Source: JAJZEO01 sp964477345 (GTDB lineage: Bacteria; Chlamydiota; Chlamydiia; Chlamydiales; 2-12-FULL-49-11). From it: a stretch of 64,000 bases of DNA. Under the pieces are notes generated by a model. It saw only the letters and a program-made list of their open reading frames with translations, was not told the origin of the DNA and did not search any database. The position numbers were made by a program, and so were the translations under genes. The DNA is taken from assembly GCA_964477345.1 (NCBI GenBank), contig CAYZDL010000005.1, positions 18,318 to 82,317 of the forward strand. The letters are read 5' to 3'. Positions 1 through 8,831 of this stretch are shown in pieces; within the stretch, counting starts at the first letter, position 1; each line of letters begins with the position of its first letter.

Positions 1-260
1 GCGAACGATATTAAAAAAATCGTCCTGTCCTTTGATCAGCTACTGGAAGCCTCTTTTGGAGGGCCAATTGCCGTCAAGGTCAAGGAAAAAGTCGATATTC
101 TTGCCTATAAGGAACACGAATCGAACTTAGAATGGGAGAAACTTTCGATCCCCCCTCCTTCATTCTATTGACTCGCCTTGTTGAAGATATTGGCCGTATT
201 GCACACTATGCCGAAAAAGTCGCTTTGCGAATTGAGATGATACTGGACATAAAGACTTAA
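1..260 (+). pseudogene. DUF47 (PhoU-like) phosphate-transport accessory protein, 3' end, frameshifted
   Basis: This is the 3' part of a gene that begins before the window. Frame 1 reads through about 56 codons and stops at TGA 169-171. The last 35 codons, reading LLTRLVEDIG to DIKT and ending at TAA 258-260, lie in another frame. Both segments look like the C-terminal half of DUF47/PhoU-like proteins, which sit next to PiT phosphate permeases and are thought to modulate them. The break falls at a run of six C at 150-155; one more C would give a continuous reading (IPPSFILLTRL). The TAA of the second segment overlaps the pit ATG by one base, the usual translational coupling, which shows the original frame ended there. 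It is either a real frameshift, a phase-variable tract, or a homopolymer error in a draft sequence. Confidence 0.75.
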
Positions 261-1684
261 TGGAACTGTTTTTCCTTGCACTCGTTCTTGTAATTGGTTT
301 CTATATGTTATGGAACATAGGAGCCAATGATGTAGCAAACGCCATCGGAACATCCGTTGGCTCTGGGGCCATTACACTTAAACGTGCCATCGTTATCGCA
401 GGCGTTCTCGAGTTTGCAGGGGCCTCACTTTTAGGGGGAAACGTCTCTGAGACGATACAACATGGTATCGTCGACCCGTCGATGTTTCAGCACAATAGTC
501 AAATTTTCGTTGTTGGTATGATTGGAGCTCTACTATCAACAGCCATTTGGCTTCAGCTAGCCACTCACTTTAGATGGCCAGTATCAACTACTCATTCGAT
601 TGTGGGTGCTCTCCTAGGCTTCGGAATTGTATCGATCGGAACAGAAGCGATTAAATGGCCTGTGGTCGGAACTATTGCCCTTTCTTGGGTCATTTCGCCT
701 ACCATATCGGCAATCATGGCCTTCTTCATCTTTGGGATGATTCAGAAAAGGATCTTGTTTGCTTTCAATCCTGTTAAAGAGACAAAGAAAATCGCCCCTT
801 TTTTAGTCTTTATGATTTTGTTTATCTTCGTTCTTGCCACCTTTTGGGGAGGGAATGAAAACCTAAAGATCAAAATCCCGATGTATCTTGTTTTCTCTCT
901 TGCTACTACTGTAGGATCGATAGGGGGACTCATTTGCTTTCTTACCACCAGGAGAATTGTCCCCTCGATTCAGATGACAAAATCGGTCGGGGCGAAGCAA
1001 GAACACCAATTATTTTGTCTTTCAAAGGCTCATAAACATCTGCATCGAGCCAAATTGGCTGCCGTAGGGACTTTAAGTACAGAACTTGATCAGCTATCCC
1101 ACTCTGTCTCCTCAATGATTGATCAATTAAAAGCTGAAACGAAGTACGATGATAAAATCTCTGTAGAATACATTACGGTGGAGAGAATTTTTGGCTATCT
1201 GCAACTTATCAGTGCCTGCGTTGTTGCTTTTGGGCATGGAGCCAATGATGTCGCCAATGCGGTAGGGCCCGTCTCTGCAGTAGTCGAGATTTTGCGATCA
1301 CCCCTGGCTCTTATGACCACTACTCAAATTCCCTTATGGCTTCTCATGTTTGGCGGAACAGGAATCGTCGTAGGTCTTGCTACCTATGGCTGGCGCGTCA
1401 TTGATACAATTGGCCACAAGATTACACAACTTACTCCAACCCGCGGTTTTTCTGCAGAATGCGCCGCTTCTATCACCATCTTAGTTGCCTCTAAAATAGG
1501 AATGCCCATCTCTACCACTCACTCCATCGTTGGTGCAGTCCTCGGCGTTGGTTTAGCTAGAGGAATTTCAGCATTAAATTTCCGCTTGATCAAAGGGATT
1601 TTGCTCTCATGGATCATCACTATCCCCTGTTCTGCACTTTTATCGATGATCTTTTTCTTCATTTTTAAGCTTATATTCGTGTAA
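260..1684 (+). CDS. pit: PiT-family inorganic phosphate permease
   Basis: A 474-residue polytopic membrane protein of the PiT family, which imports inorganic phosphate by symport with a cation. The family's duplicated signature GANDVANA appears twice, at residues 21-28 and about 327-334, each followed by further hydrophobic segments. A hydrophilic central loop at about residues 235-300 separates the two halves. The TTHSIVGA sequence is also present in both halves. The start codon overlaps the stop of the upstream DUF47 gene, as expected for a DUF47-pit operon; the same pair is adjacent in Chlamydiaceae (from memory, CT691/CT692). Length and motifs are complete, so the permease looks functional even though its partner is broken. 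Confidence 0.93.
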   Translation: MELFFLALVLVIGFYMLWNIGANDVANAIGTSVGSGAITLKRAIVIAGVLEFAGASLLGGNVSETIQHGIVDPSMFQHNSQIFVVGMIGALLSTAIWLQLATHFRWPVSTTHSIVGALLGFGIVSIGTEAIKWPVVGTIALSWVISPTISAIMAFFIFGMIQKRILFAFNPVKETKKIAPFLVFMILFIFVLATFWGGNENLKIKIPMYLVFSLATTVGSIGGLICFLTTRRIVPSIQMTKSVGAKQEHQLFCLSKAHKHLHRAKLAAVGTLSTELDQLSHSVSSMIDQLKAETKYDDKISVEYITVERIFGYLQLISACVVAFGHGANDVANAVGPVSAVVEILRSPLALMTTTQIPLWLLMFGGTGIVVGLATYGWRVIDTIGHKITQLTPTRGFSAECAASITILVASKIGMPISTTHSIVGAVLGVGLARGISALNFRLIKGILLSWIITIPCSALLSMIFFFIFKLIFV

Positions 1685-1693
1685 GATATACAC

Positions 1694-2497
1694 ATGAGAA
1701 GAATTCTTTCACTCCTTGTAGTCCTTATCACCGCCTCCTGCGCTAAATCAACAACACGCCTCTCTTGTGAGAAATATTGTGTAGGGGTTGACCCTTCTTT
1801 TTTCCCGACTGAACTTGGACAACAAAAAGCCAATGTCAATGCGTTCACCCACGATCTAATCGATGCAATTGCAAAGCACGAGCGGGTACAAATTGAAATT
1901 ATCTCGTTGAACTGGGATAATCTAATCGATGAAATGATGATGGGGAAAGTCGATAGTGTTGTCTCTTCTGCTCCCCCGAATCTGATCAATATGACCAAGT
2001 ACGCCTTTTCAGATCCCCTCTTATGCACAGGACCTGTCTTAATCGTTTCAAAAACTTCCCCCGTCTGCGATTTGTCACAACTCGGAGGTAAGGTGGTTGC
2101 TACCCGCTACGGAAATGATGAGATCGAAATCATTGCTAGTTACCCCAAAACCCAATTTATCTTCTACGATCGCTTCGCCTCTGCACTTGAACTCGTCTCC
2201 CTCGGCAACATTCAAGCAACCCTTATTCCTGCCATACCCGCAGCCAGGTACGTCGAAGATATTTTCCACGATACACTTAAGATCGTCTCCGGTCCACTCA
2301 CCAATGAAGCTCTCCGTCTCTTGATTCCCTCACCCGGAACCAAAGAAATGAGAAGCGATCATTGTCAGTGCCCTCATGATCAGTCTCAAGCACAAAGACG
2401 TAAAAAACTCATCATACTCATTAACCACGGGATTGCACACATGCACAAAAGTGGCGAGTATGAAAAACTGCAGGCAAAGTGGACCCTCTCCCAATAA
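1694..2497 (+). CDS. Periplasmic amino-acid-type solute-binding lipoprotein
   Basis: 267 residues. The N-terminus is a lipoprotein signal peptide with a short basic start, a hydrophobic stretch and a lipobox-like TASC with the cysteine at residue 16. The rest has the features of family 3 extracellular solute-binding proteins: a VGVDPSFFP opening strand, a segment about binding-site placement (LNWDNLIDEMMMGKVDSVVS), then the downstream FSDPLL and GGKVVATRYG motifs. Such proteins deliver amino acids to an ABC importer; chlamydial ArtJ is the best-known relative, but the ligand here cannot be read from the sequence. It starts 9 bp after pit and may be cotranscribed. No permease or ATPase gene lies nearby. 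The C-terminal third has an unusual Cys/His-rich insert near residues 220-232. Confidence 0.8.
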   Translation: MRRILSLLVVLITASCAKSTTRLSCEKYCVGVDPSFFPTELGQQKANVNAFTHDLIDAIAKHERVQIEIISLNWDNLIDEMMMGKVDSVVSSAPPNLINMTKYAFSDPLLCTGPVLIVSKTSPVCDLSQLGGKVVATRYGNDEIEIIASYPKTQFIFYDRFASALELVSLGNIQATLIPAIPAARYVEDIFHDTLKIVSGPLTNEALRLLIPSPGTKEMRSDHCQCPHDQSQAQRRKKLIILINHGIAHMHKSGEYEKLQAKWTLSQ

Positions 2498-2626
2498 ATG
2501 CCCCTACTAGTTTTATCATGGAAGAGCACACGCCTTTAGAATTTCGCTAAGACTCTCACTCTAAGCTATTTATCACATAATTCAAATCTTGAATATAATA
2601 AGTATAAATGATAAGAGGAGAAAAAT

Positions 2627-3898
2627 ATGTCCTGTAAAAATCGTCCTTTACCTGCTAGTCCATGCGATCTAGCCAATACCTTCGCAGGTATTGTCACTAT
2701 TTACAACAATACTGAAACCCCGATCTACATAGACGCTAGCCAGGGAAGCAGCCCTTGTCCATCTGTGTTATACAACGGGCAAAGCGTTAGCTGGACCGCA
2801 AGAAACCCACACAACGTCTACTCTCTACAATGGTCAAGTCCAGGCGCCAGTGCATTTTCTCAAGGTAGTTTAAGTTTTGGTCCTTGCACTAAAGTTTCTG
2901 TTGATAGAGGGTCTATGCCTGAGAATCAACAATGGTATTCAATGTCTGTTAACGCAAAAGATTCTAATGGTAACCAACAATCATTTTCACAATCTACTAA
3001 TGGTGGAACCAATCTCCTTCCAGGATCACAAAATCCTTGTAACAAAACCATCACATTGACCTTTTCAGGGACAAAACCGGCTTTTAAAGCCGATATTGTC
3101 GTCACAAATAATACTGATGCTCCACTCACGATGAATCCTTCAGACCCCTCTCTTTCTCCCGTTACAATTCTCGCGGGAAAAACAGGAAATCTCTCTACAG
3201 ACAACCCTAATACTACTTACGCATTAAATTGGGGTAACCAAGATTCTACTAAGGGATCGTTACAACTTGGAGCTGGAACTGGTGTTAGTCTAAATAGAGG
3301 TTGGATACAAACAGGTCTACAAGGGGCAATAACAGCCAATATTACCGCCACAGCTAACGGAAACCCCAACAACATAACTCAACAAGCGATTCAAAATTCA
3401 AATCAGTATGTTAGCCCTTTAAAAATTTTCCCAATCGGGGGGACAGTTAATGTCACATTTGCGGGTACTTGGCCTGCTTTTAACGCAAAAGCAACTATTG
3501 TGAATAATACAAACACACCTCTAACTTTAACTCCTTCTCTTCCTGATCCAACACCCAGCACGATTGCTCCAGGAGAACACATAATTTGGACAACAACTCA
3601 AGCCAAGAACACCTATACTCTTAATTGGGGTGATGTTAAATCCCCCATATCACAAGGTCAATTCAGTTTCGGAAAAGATGGTATTGGTGCACAATTCGGA
3701 TACCTATCAAGTTATGGTAATCTTTCAACTACACTAACTTCCATCGCTGTCGATCCAAATACCGGACAAGAAGTGACTGAATCGATAACCGATAACAAAG
3801 GTGCATGGATACAACTACCGACCGATTTTAGTCATGGTGGAGCTGTTGGCATTACTTTCACAGGAAATTTCCCTGCAGACCAGACTTTGTGCAAATAG
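2627..3898 (+). CDS. Three-repeat beta-rich protein of unknown function
   Basis: 423 residues, preceded by a good AGGAGA ribosome-binding site. It contains three tandem units of about 130 residues, starting near residues 20, 152 and 280. Each opens with a strand ending in NN-T (YNNTETPI, TNNTDAPLT, VNNTNTPLT) and continues with a proline/serine stretch, a W or N-T-Y-LNWG motif, and closes with VTFSGTKPAF-like or VTFAGTWPAF-like text. Asn/Thr/Ser content is high, predicting beta structure. No signal peptide is visible. The opening motif and the 'PSTIAPGE' phrase resemble what is seen in small beta-sandwich lytic proteins of the aegerolysin type, but this is only a resemblance. A strong terminator follows, so it is probably a single-gene unit. 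Function unknown; a secreted or surface role is inferred. Confidence 0.75.
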   Translation: MSCKNRPLPASPCDLANTFAGIVTIYNNTETPIYIDASQGSSPCPSVLYNGQSVSWTARNPHNVYSLQWSSPGASAFSQGSLSFGPCTKVSVDRGSMPENQQWYSMSVNAKDSNGNQQSFSQSTNGGTNLLPGSQNPCNKTITLTFSGTKPAFKADIVVTNNTDAPLTMNPSDPSLSPVTILAGKTGNLSTDNPNTTYALNWGNQDSTKGSLQLGAGTGVSLNRGWIQTGLQGAITANITATANGNPNNITQQAIQNSNQYVSPLKIFPIGGTVNVTFAGTWPAFNAKATIVNNTNTPLTLTPSLPDPTPSTIAPGEHIIWTTTQAKNTYTLNWGDVKSPISQGQFSFGKDGIGAQFGYLSSYGNLSTTLTSIAVDPNTGQEVTESITDNKGAWIQLPTDFSHGGAVGITFTGNFPADQTLCK

Positions 3899-3913
3899 TG
3901 AAGTAACGACTTA

Positions 3914-3950
3914 AAAGAACCCTCTCCTAAAGGGGTGGGTTCTTTTTTTT
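3914..3950 (+). terminator. Rho-independent terminator, probably bidirectional
   Basis: Inverted repeat GAACCC/GGGTTC (3917-3922 with 3937-3942) around a GC-rich loop, followed by eight T. On the other strand the hairpin is followed by TTTT, so it can also end the convergent glgP transcript. Confidence 0.85.
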
Positions 3951-6507
3951 AGGCAATGTAACAACGATCCGCTTCGAGAAATTCTCGCTTGACCCGCTTG
4001 AGCTCTTCAGAGTCAACAGGACAACGAGGAAGTCCCCAAATATTTTCGGCATAATTTTTAATCGATTCGTCTGAAGAAAAGCGTCCCATTGAAGCAATGT
4101 TATGAAGAGCCATTTTTGCCCATTCATTCGGCTTCAGGTAGAGCTCTTCCACCTTCATCTGAGTATTGTAGTAAGAACGAAGATCTTTTAGGACAAAATA
4201 CCTATCCTTATCAACACCTACCATCAAGCTGTTATAGATTGCCCGTAGAACCTCCTCCTCGACTTCGTTATCAGCAAGTGAGCCATTGATGAGCGTCTCT
4301 AAAGCCTCTTTGATTTGAGGGTCTTGATTGACCACATCTTGGGAATTATAACTCTTATCGCGGGTCATTTTCATGATATCTTCTGAAGAACATCCAAAAA
4401 GAAATGGCCAATGCTCGTTGGTTACTGCCTCACGCATTTCAACGTTAGCCCCATCGTCTGTTCCAATCGTCAAGGCGCCATTCATGGCAAATTTCATATT
4501 GCTGGTTCCCGAAGCCTCCTGCCCAGCTGTCGATATTTGGTTAGAGAGATCTGTCGCGGGAATAATCAATTCCGCCTTCGAAACATTGTAGTTCTCGATG
4601 AAAATCACTTTGAGCTTATCGCCAATTTTCGGATCACGATTGATCTTGCGACCAAGGATATAAAAAAGACGAATGATGTTCTTAGCCATTTCATAGCCAG
4701 GTGCCGCTTTCCCCCCTATGATGATCGTTCGCTTAACTTTGTGGGAATCGGGATTTTTATCGAGATCCTGCATCACCATAATTGCAAAAAGCGCTTTCAT
4801 CAACTGCCTTTTGTATTCATGAATCCTTTTGACTAAGACATCGAAAATCGTATCGCACGATAAGAAAAATTCCTTTGTCAGATCGACTGTATCTTGATAT
4901 TTTTCTCTCTTCTCATTGCAGAGGAACTCTAGTAAACGCTTCTTATTGTCGAGTTTAATCTTAAGAAATCTCTCTTGAATCTTTGGTACTCCAGCAAAAT
5001 CATGGAGTTTTTCAAGCTGTGATAAATCGGTCACCCACTCCTTACCGATTAACTCATTCAACATCAATGCCAATTCAGGGTTGCACATGTTTAACCATCT
5101 TCTAGGTGTCACCCCGTTTGTCACATTAATAATGCGATCTGGGAAGAATTGATCAAACTCAGGAAATATCGACTCTTTTAGAATTTTTGAATGGAGACGC
5201 GCTACCCCATTGACCCGATGAGAACCAATGATCGCAAGATGGGCCATGTGTACCCGGCCATCCTGGATAATCGACATTTTTCTCACCTTTTCCTCGTCAC
5301 CCGGATATTTTGCCCTTACCCGGTTACAAAAATCTTGATTGATTCTCTCAATGATATAGTATTGCCGAGGAAGAAGCTCCTTGATCATATGGACATCCCA
5401 AGCTTCGAGAGATTCCCTAAGTACTGTGTGATTCGTGTAGGAGCAAACAGTATTTACAATATCCCAAGACTGATCCCATTTCAATTCATACTCTTGAGTC
5501 AACAAACGCATCAACTCGGCAATAAGAAGAGCCGGATGGGTATCATTGATCTGTATCCTAATGGTATTGGCAAACTCATCTAAATTATCATACATGAGAA
5601 AATACTGCCTGAAGATGTCCTTTAATGCAGATGTGACAAGAAGATATTCTTGCTTAATCCTCATCGTCAATCCGAGAGAATTTTTATCATTCGGGTAAAG
5701 TACATCGGTCACCGAAGTGTTCTTCGTCGCATCACTCAAATCCCCTGCATTAAATCTGGCTAAGAGAAAATTCTTGGGTGATTCTTTTGTCGAAAAGAGA
5801 CGAAGAGTTAAAGCAGAAAAATCGTTCTTTCCCCCATATCCGACGATCGGGACGTCATAAGCAAGCGCTCGAACTTCTTCATAATCAACTAATATGTGGG
5901 AGTCTTCATTGTGCTTGTTTTTCTTGACTACCGTGTGCCCACTAAACTGAGCAAACTGAGAAAACGCATCCTGCCTTTTTTCCCAAGGATACTCATAAAT
6001 CAACCAAGGATCAGGTCCCTCAACTTGAGCCCCGCAATATGTACGCTGACGAAATATCCCATACTGATATCTCAACCCATAACCCATTGCAGGATAATGA
6101 TGTGTCGCTAAAGAGTCCAAAAAGCACGCCGCAAGACGCCCCAAGCCCCCATTCCCTAAGCCAGGCTCTTGTTCGACTTTTAAAATCCCCCTCAAATCTC
6201 GACTCATGTATTTGATCACCTTTTGCACCAAATCCCATGAAGCAATATTGGTCATGTTATTGACCATCATCCGGCCCGGCAGCCATTCCAAAGAAAGGTA
6301 GTAGACCCTTTTTGCTTTTCTCATCCGATGAGTGTGGGCCGTTGCGGTCCAATTAATCATCACTTCTTCACGCAAAACCCAGGCAAGACAACGATAAAAT
6401 TCCTCATCAGAAGCTTCCTTAGCCGTTTTCCCAAGCATTGTAATCAAGTAGTGCTTAACCTGTTGCGCTACTCGTTTAACCGAATCATCCCAATCTGCCT
6501 CTTCCAA
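3949..6507 (-). CDS. glgP: Glycogen/maltodextrin phosphorylase
   Basis: 852 residues, the usual size for the family. The enzyme uses phosphate and pyridoxal phosphate to release glucose-1-phosphate from glycogen or maltodextrin. The N-terminal region carries the typical YYLSLEWLPGRMM and GNGGLGRLAACFLDS blocks, and near residue 660 the PLP-lysine signature EASGTSNMKFAMNGAL is intact, followed by GTDDGANVEM. Glycogen metabolism is a conserved chlamydial trait, and glgP is present in all described chlamydiae. The neighbouring genes are unrelated in function, and the gene appears to be transcribed alone, ending at the shared terminator. No anomalies seen. Confidence 0.96.
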   Translation of the reverse strand: MEEADWDDSVKRVAQQVKHYLITMLGKTAKEASDEEFYRCLAWVLREEVMINWTATAHTHRMRKAKRVYYLSLEWLPGRMMVNNMTNIASWDLVQKVIKYMSRDLRGILKVEQEPGLGNGGLGRLAACFLDSLATHHYPAMGYGLRYQYGIFRQRTYCGAQVEGPDPWLIYEYPWEKRQDAFSQFAQFSGHTVVKKNKHNEDSHILVDYEEVRALAYDVPIVGYGGKNDFSALTLRLFSTKESPKNFLLARFNAGDLSDATKNTSVTDVLYPNDKNSLGLTMRIKQEYLLVTSALKDIFRQYFLMYDNLDEFANTIRIQINDTHPALLIAELMRLLTQEYELKWDQSWDIVNTVCSYTNHTVLRESLEAWDVHMIKELLPRQYYIIERINQDFCNRVRAKYPGDEEKVRKMSIIQDGRVHMAHLAIIGSHRVNGVARLHSKILKESIFPEFDQFFPDRIINVTNGVTPRRWLNMCNPELALMLNELIGKEWVTDLSQLEKLHDFAGVPKIQERFLKIKLDNKKRLLEFLCNEKREKYQDTVDLTKEFFLSCDTIFDVLVKRIHEYKRQLMKALFAIMVMQDLDKNPDSHKVKRTIIIGGKAAPGYEMAKNIIRLFYILGRKINRDPKIGDKLKVIFIENYNVSKAELIIPATDLSNQISTAGQEASGTSNMKFAMNGALTIGTDDGANVEMREAVTNEHWPFLFGCSSEDIMKMTRDKSYNSQDVVNQDPQIKEALETLINGSLADNEVEEEVLRAIYNSLMVGVDKDRYFVLKDLRSYYNTQMKVEELYLKPNEWAKMALHNIASMGRFSSDESIKNYAENIWGLPRCPVDSEELKRVKREFLEADRCYIA

Positions 6508-6628
6508 TGAATACCTCCACCTGATTTAGAAGTACCAAATAAGTTAATAAAGCAGCAAAGAAAAAACTTGAGAAGACAAAGAATATCAAGTAAGTTGAGG
6601 AAAATAAAAAGAAAAAAAGGAGAGACGG

Positions 6629-7159
6629 ATGGGCCGTCGCCCACTGCCACACCATAAAACACTCGACCAAATTCAATTGAATGCGATCCCGATTGTTCAC
6701 GAACTCCCTCTAGTACTGTCACTTATAAAATGGGTTCAAAACACCCTCAAAGGAAGACAACACCATCACCCGATGGCATGGATGCTTCTCTCCTCTGAAG
6801 TGATGTCCTATTCCCAACAACTAGAGAAAATTATTAGCCTCAACAAATCTGTAAATCAGCAAAAAAAGACCATCCGAGATCTCTTTATTAATGTGGGGAG
6901 TTTTGCAAAAAAGCACAGAAAGATCGAAAAAGCGATCTTTTCCCTCAATACAACAGTTCGAGAACTTCCAATCATTGAACCTGAAATCCATTTACTTAAG
7001 ATGAAGAGCTCTCTTTTTGACGAACCCGACCTAGTCGATTCACTCTCTATCTATACCGAAAAAACCCAAGAAATGTTGAAAAAAGTATCGGAGCTAAGGC
7101 AAACAGTGATTGACGAAGTCCTCGCATCCTTATCCTCAGGCAAGCAAAGAATTGCGTAA
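6629..7159 (+). CDS. Small helical protein of unknown function
   Basis: 176 residues with an AAAGGAG site 6 bp before the ATG, so the start is well supported. The N-terminal 60 residues contain a moderately hydrophobic stretch; residues 65-170 are rich in K, E, L and S with a heptad-like pattern, suggesting a coiled coil. No signal peptide or recognised domain. It is divergent from glgP and convergent with the pGP6-like gene. In Chlamydiaceae a small unknown gene also flanks glgP, but I cannot claim homology. Confidence 0.6.
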   Translation: MGRRPLPHHKTLDQIQLNAIPIVHELPLVLSLIKWVQNTLKGRQHHHPMAWMLLSSEVMSYSQQLEKIISLNKSVNQQKKTIRDLFINVGSFAKKHRKIEKAIFSLNTTVRELPIIEPEIHLLKMKSSLFDEPDLVDSLSIYTEKTQEMLKKVSELRQTVIDEVLASLSSGKQRIA

Positions 7160-7169
7160 TTTTTGAAGA

Positions 7170-7937
7170 TCAGAGAAAGGCATCGATCAGGCTACGAAGC
7201 CGCAAGATCATCTTTTCAATCCGATCTTTATCAGAAGGCCTAACTAGCCCAATCCGTCTATCCAGAAGCTCGAGAAGTTCTTCCATCTCCATTAGAGTGC
7301 GAGTTCCAAGCTCTTGTCTTCCCCTCTTATCCCCCTGAGCAATCGGAAGCTTTTCAGCGATCATCTCAATCACTTCCTTCTGCCTCTCCCCCTTATAATC
7401 ACGAATAATATCGCACTTCACCCCAAAATCGCCTTGCCGTGACGCCAAAATATAACTAGCTTTTTGGGGCATCGCCTTAAAGTTTTTCTTAAGCTCCTCA
7501 TCGGGAAGGATTTGATACATTTCATAAAAAGAAAGTGCATTGTAGGCTGTCTTCAAAGTATTGAACGTATGCTTAAGCCACTTAGTGAAAGCTCCTTTTT
7601 CATCCGCATACTTTCTTAAGATCACCCTCACCTTTGCTACCCGTTCCCCGATTAAGAGAACCGCCTGCTTTTGGATCGACTTGACCTCTGTGGTGATTTG
7701 GACCAGATTTCTGAAATCATCCCGCACACTCTCTTCATCATATTCACCCACCATATGCTCAGAAAAGATCGCCTGCATACTCCTGACCTCTTCGTCAGTC
7801 ATTTTTTGGGCATCAAATAAAGCGCGGAAAGAGTTATGAAGATTGAGCTCCTGCTTTTTAGCTTCGCTCTCATCCCCATCTTTTGGCTTTGATCTAAGCG
7901 CAAGAAACTTTTGCGCAAGACGATTCATTTCAGACAT
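7170..7937 (-). CDS. Chromosomal homolog of chlamydial plasmid protein pGP6-D
   Basis: 255 residues from the preferred ATG at 7937, which has a GGGGGAGGG site just upstream; an in-frame extension to 7997 lacks such a site. The middle of the protein matches the pGP6-D family as I remember it: VKSIQKQ-VLL-GE followed by a K-AYNALS-YE segment and ASYILASRQGD. This family is encoded on chlamydial plasmids and, as a paralog, on chromosomes (CT583 in C. trachomatis) next to a ParA gene. Its role is not established; a plasmid or nucleoid segregation partner of ParA is the common guess. The gene starts 22 bp after the parA stop and is probably cotranscribed with it. Confidence 0.85.
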   Translation of the reverse strand: MSEMNRLAQKFLALRSKPKDGDESEAKKQELNLHNSFRALFDAQKMTDEEVRSMQAIFSEHMVGEYDEESVRDDFRNLVQITTEVKSIQKQAVLLIGERVAKVRVILRKYADEKGAFTKWLKHTFNTLKTAYNALSFYEMYQILPDEELKKNFKAMPQKASYILASRQGDFGVKCDIIRDYKGERQKEVIEMIAEKLPIAQGDKRGRQELGTRTLMEMEELLELLDRRIGLVRPSDKDRIEKMILRLRSLIDAFL

Positions 7938-7959
7938 AACAACCCTCCCCCAAAACCTC

Positions 7960-8736
7960 TTAACGAAGCGCCATTTCCTTCGCTTCAATCCTGGCAAGAA
8001 ATTCCCTTGCTAAACATTCGTAATCATAAGCTGCACGCGAATCTGGATAAGCCTCTGTAACTGGCTTTCCCTCCAAAACAGCGCGCGACACAGCGATATC
8101 TCGTCTAATCTTTGCCTCAAATAACTTATCCGGAAAAGCCGACTCGATTGCCTCTATGTAAGCATGATTCGTCGCTCCCCTAGAATCCCAAAATGACAAA
8201 ACGACCCCCAACATCTCAAGTTGATGATGTTCCTGGATCCTTTCGTGATACTCCTTCAAACGGTTCAAAGCCAAAATCGAATAAGGCTCTGGGACTGCGC
8301 AAATGATTGAATAATGAGCGGCAAAGAAAGCACTTTGGGTCAACCATCCGAGACTTGGCGGCGTATCGATAAAGCAATAATCGTAATCGAGGGTATCGAC
8401 GGCACGTCTCAATCTCTCATGACCGTACAAATCGTTGACAACTGGTGCTGTCGCCTCGACACCATCGAGATAAACGTTAGCTGGGACAACATCTAAATTT
8501 TCGATCATCGAATGACGAATCACATCTTTGATCTTTTTTTCCCCATGTAAGACAGGCACCATCGTCTCCATCGTGTCAGAGCTGAGTCCCACACCTGTAC
8601 TGAGATTGGCCTGTGCATCGAAATCAATTAACAACACTCTCTTTTGATGCTTCTTTGCAAGAAGAGCTCCGAGATGAAGCACTGTCGATGTTTTTGCCGT
8701 ACCACCTTTGAAACTACAGCAGGCAATCGTTTTCAA
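7960..8736 (-). CDS. ParA-family ATPase, pGP5-D type
   Basis: 258 residues from TTG at 8736, which follows GGAGG by 5 bases and gives the family's usual opening (M/L)KTIA-CSFKGG. An alternative TTG at 8748 would add four residues but overlaps the ribosome-binding site. The deviant Walker A KGGTAKTS is at residues 10-17, with LLIDFDAQANLS and IDTPPSLGWL following. This is the MinD/ParA class that includes plasmid pGP5-D and the chromosomal copy CT582. The gene is directly upstream of the pGP6-like gene, the same pairing as in Chlamydia. It likely works in chromosome or plasmid partitioning; no ParB-like gene or parS repeat is visible nearby. Confidence 0.9.
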   Translation of the reverse strand: MKTIACCSFKGGTAKTSTVLHLGALLAKKHQKRVLLIDFDAQANLSTGVGLSSDTMETMVPVLHGEKKIKDVIRHSMIENLDVVPANVYLDGVEATAPVVNDLYGHERLRRAVDTLDYDYCFIDTPPSLGWLTQSAFFAAHYSIICAVPEPYSILALNRLKEYHERIQEHHQLEMLGVVLSFWDSRGATNHAYIEAIESAFPDKLFEAKIRRDIAVSRAVLEGKPVTEAYPDSRAAYDYECLAREFLARIEAKEMALR

Positions 8737-8831
8737 AATCTCCTCCAAAAAAGAGTCTAGTAAATCGTCCAGAGCGTAACAAAATTCAATATTATGTTCA
8801 AAGGGTAACTAAAATGATGTCTGAAAACTTT

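Noticed and set aside
1519..2028. 169-codon minus-strand ORF across pit and the binding protein
   Set aside because: Antisense to two well-supported genes, without a ribosome-binding site.
4411..4836. 141-codon plus-strand ORF inside glgP
   Set aside because: Shadow of the phosphorylase gene on the other strand.
7170..8736. Integrated plasmid suggested by pGP5/pGP6 homologs
   Set aside because: Chlamydial chromosomes normally carry a pGP5/pGP6 paralog pair. No integrase, origin repeats or other plasmid genes are nearby.
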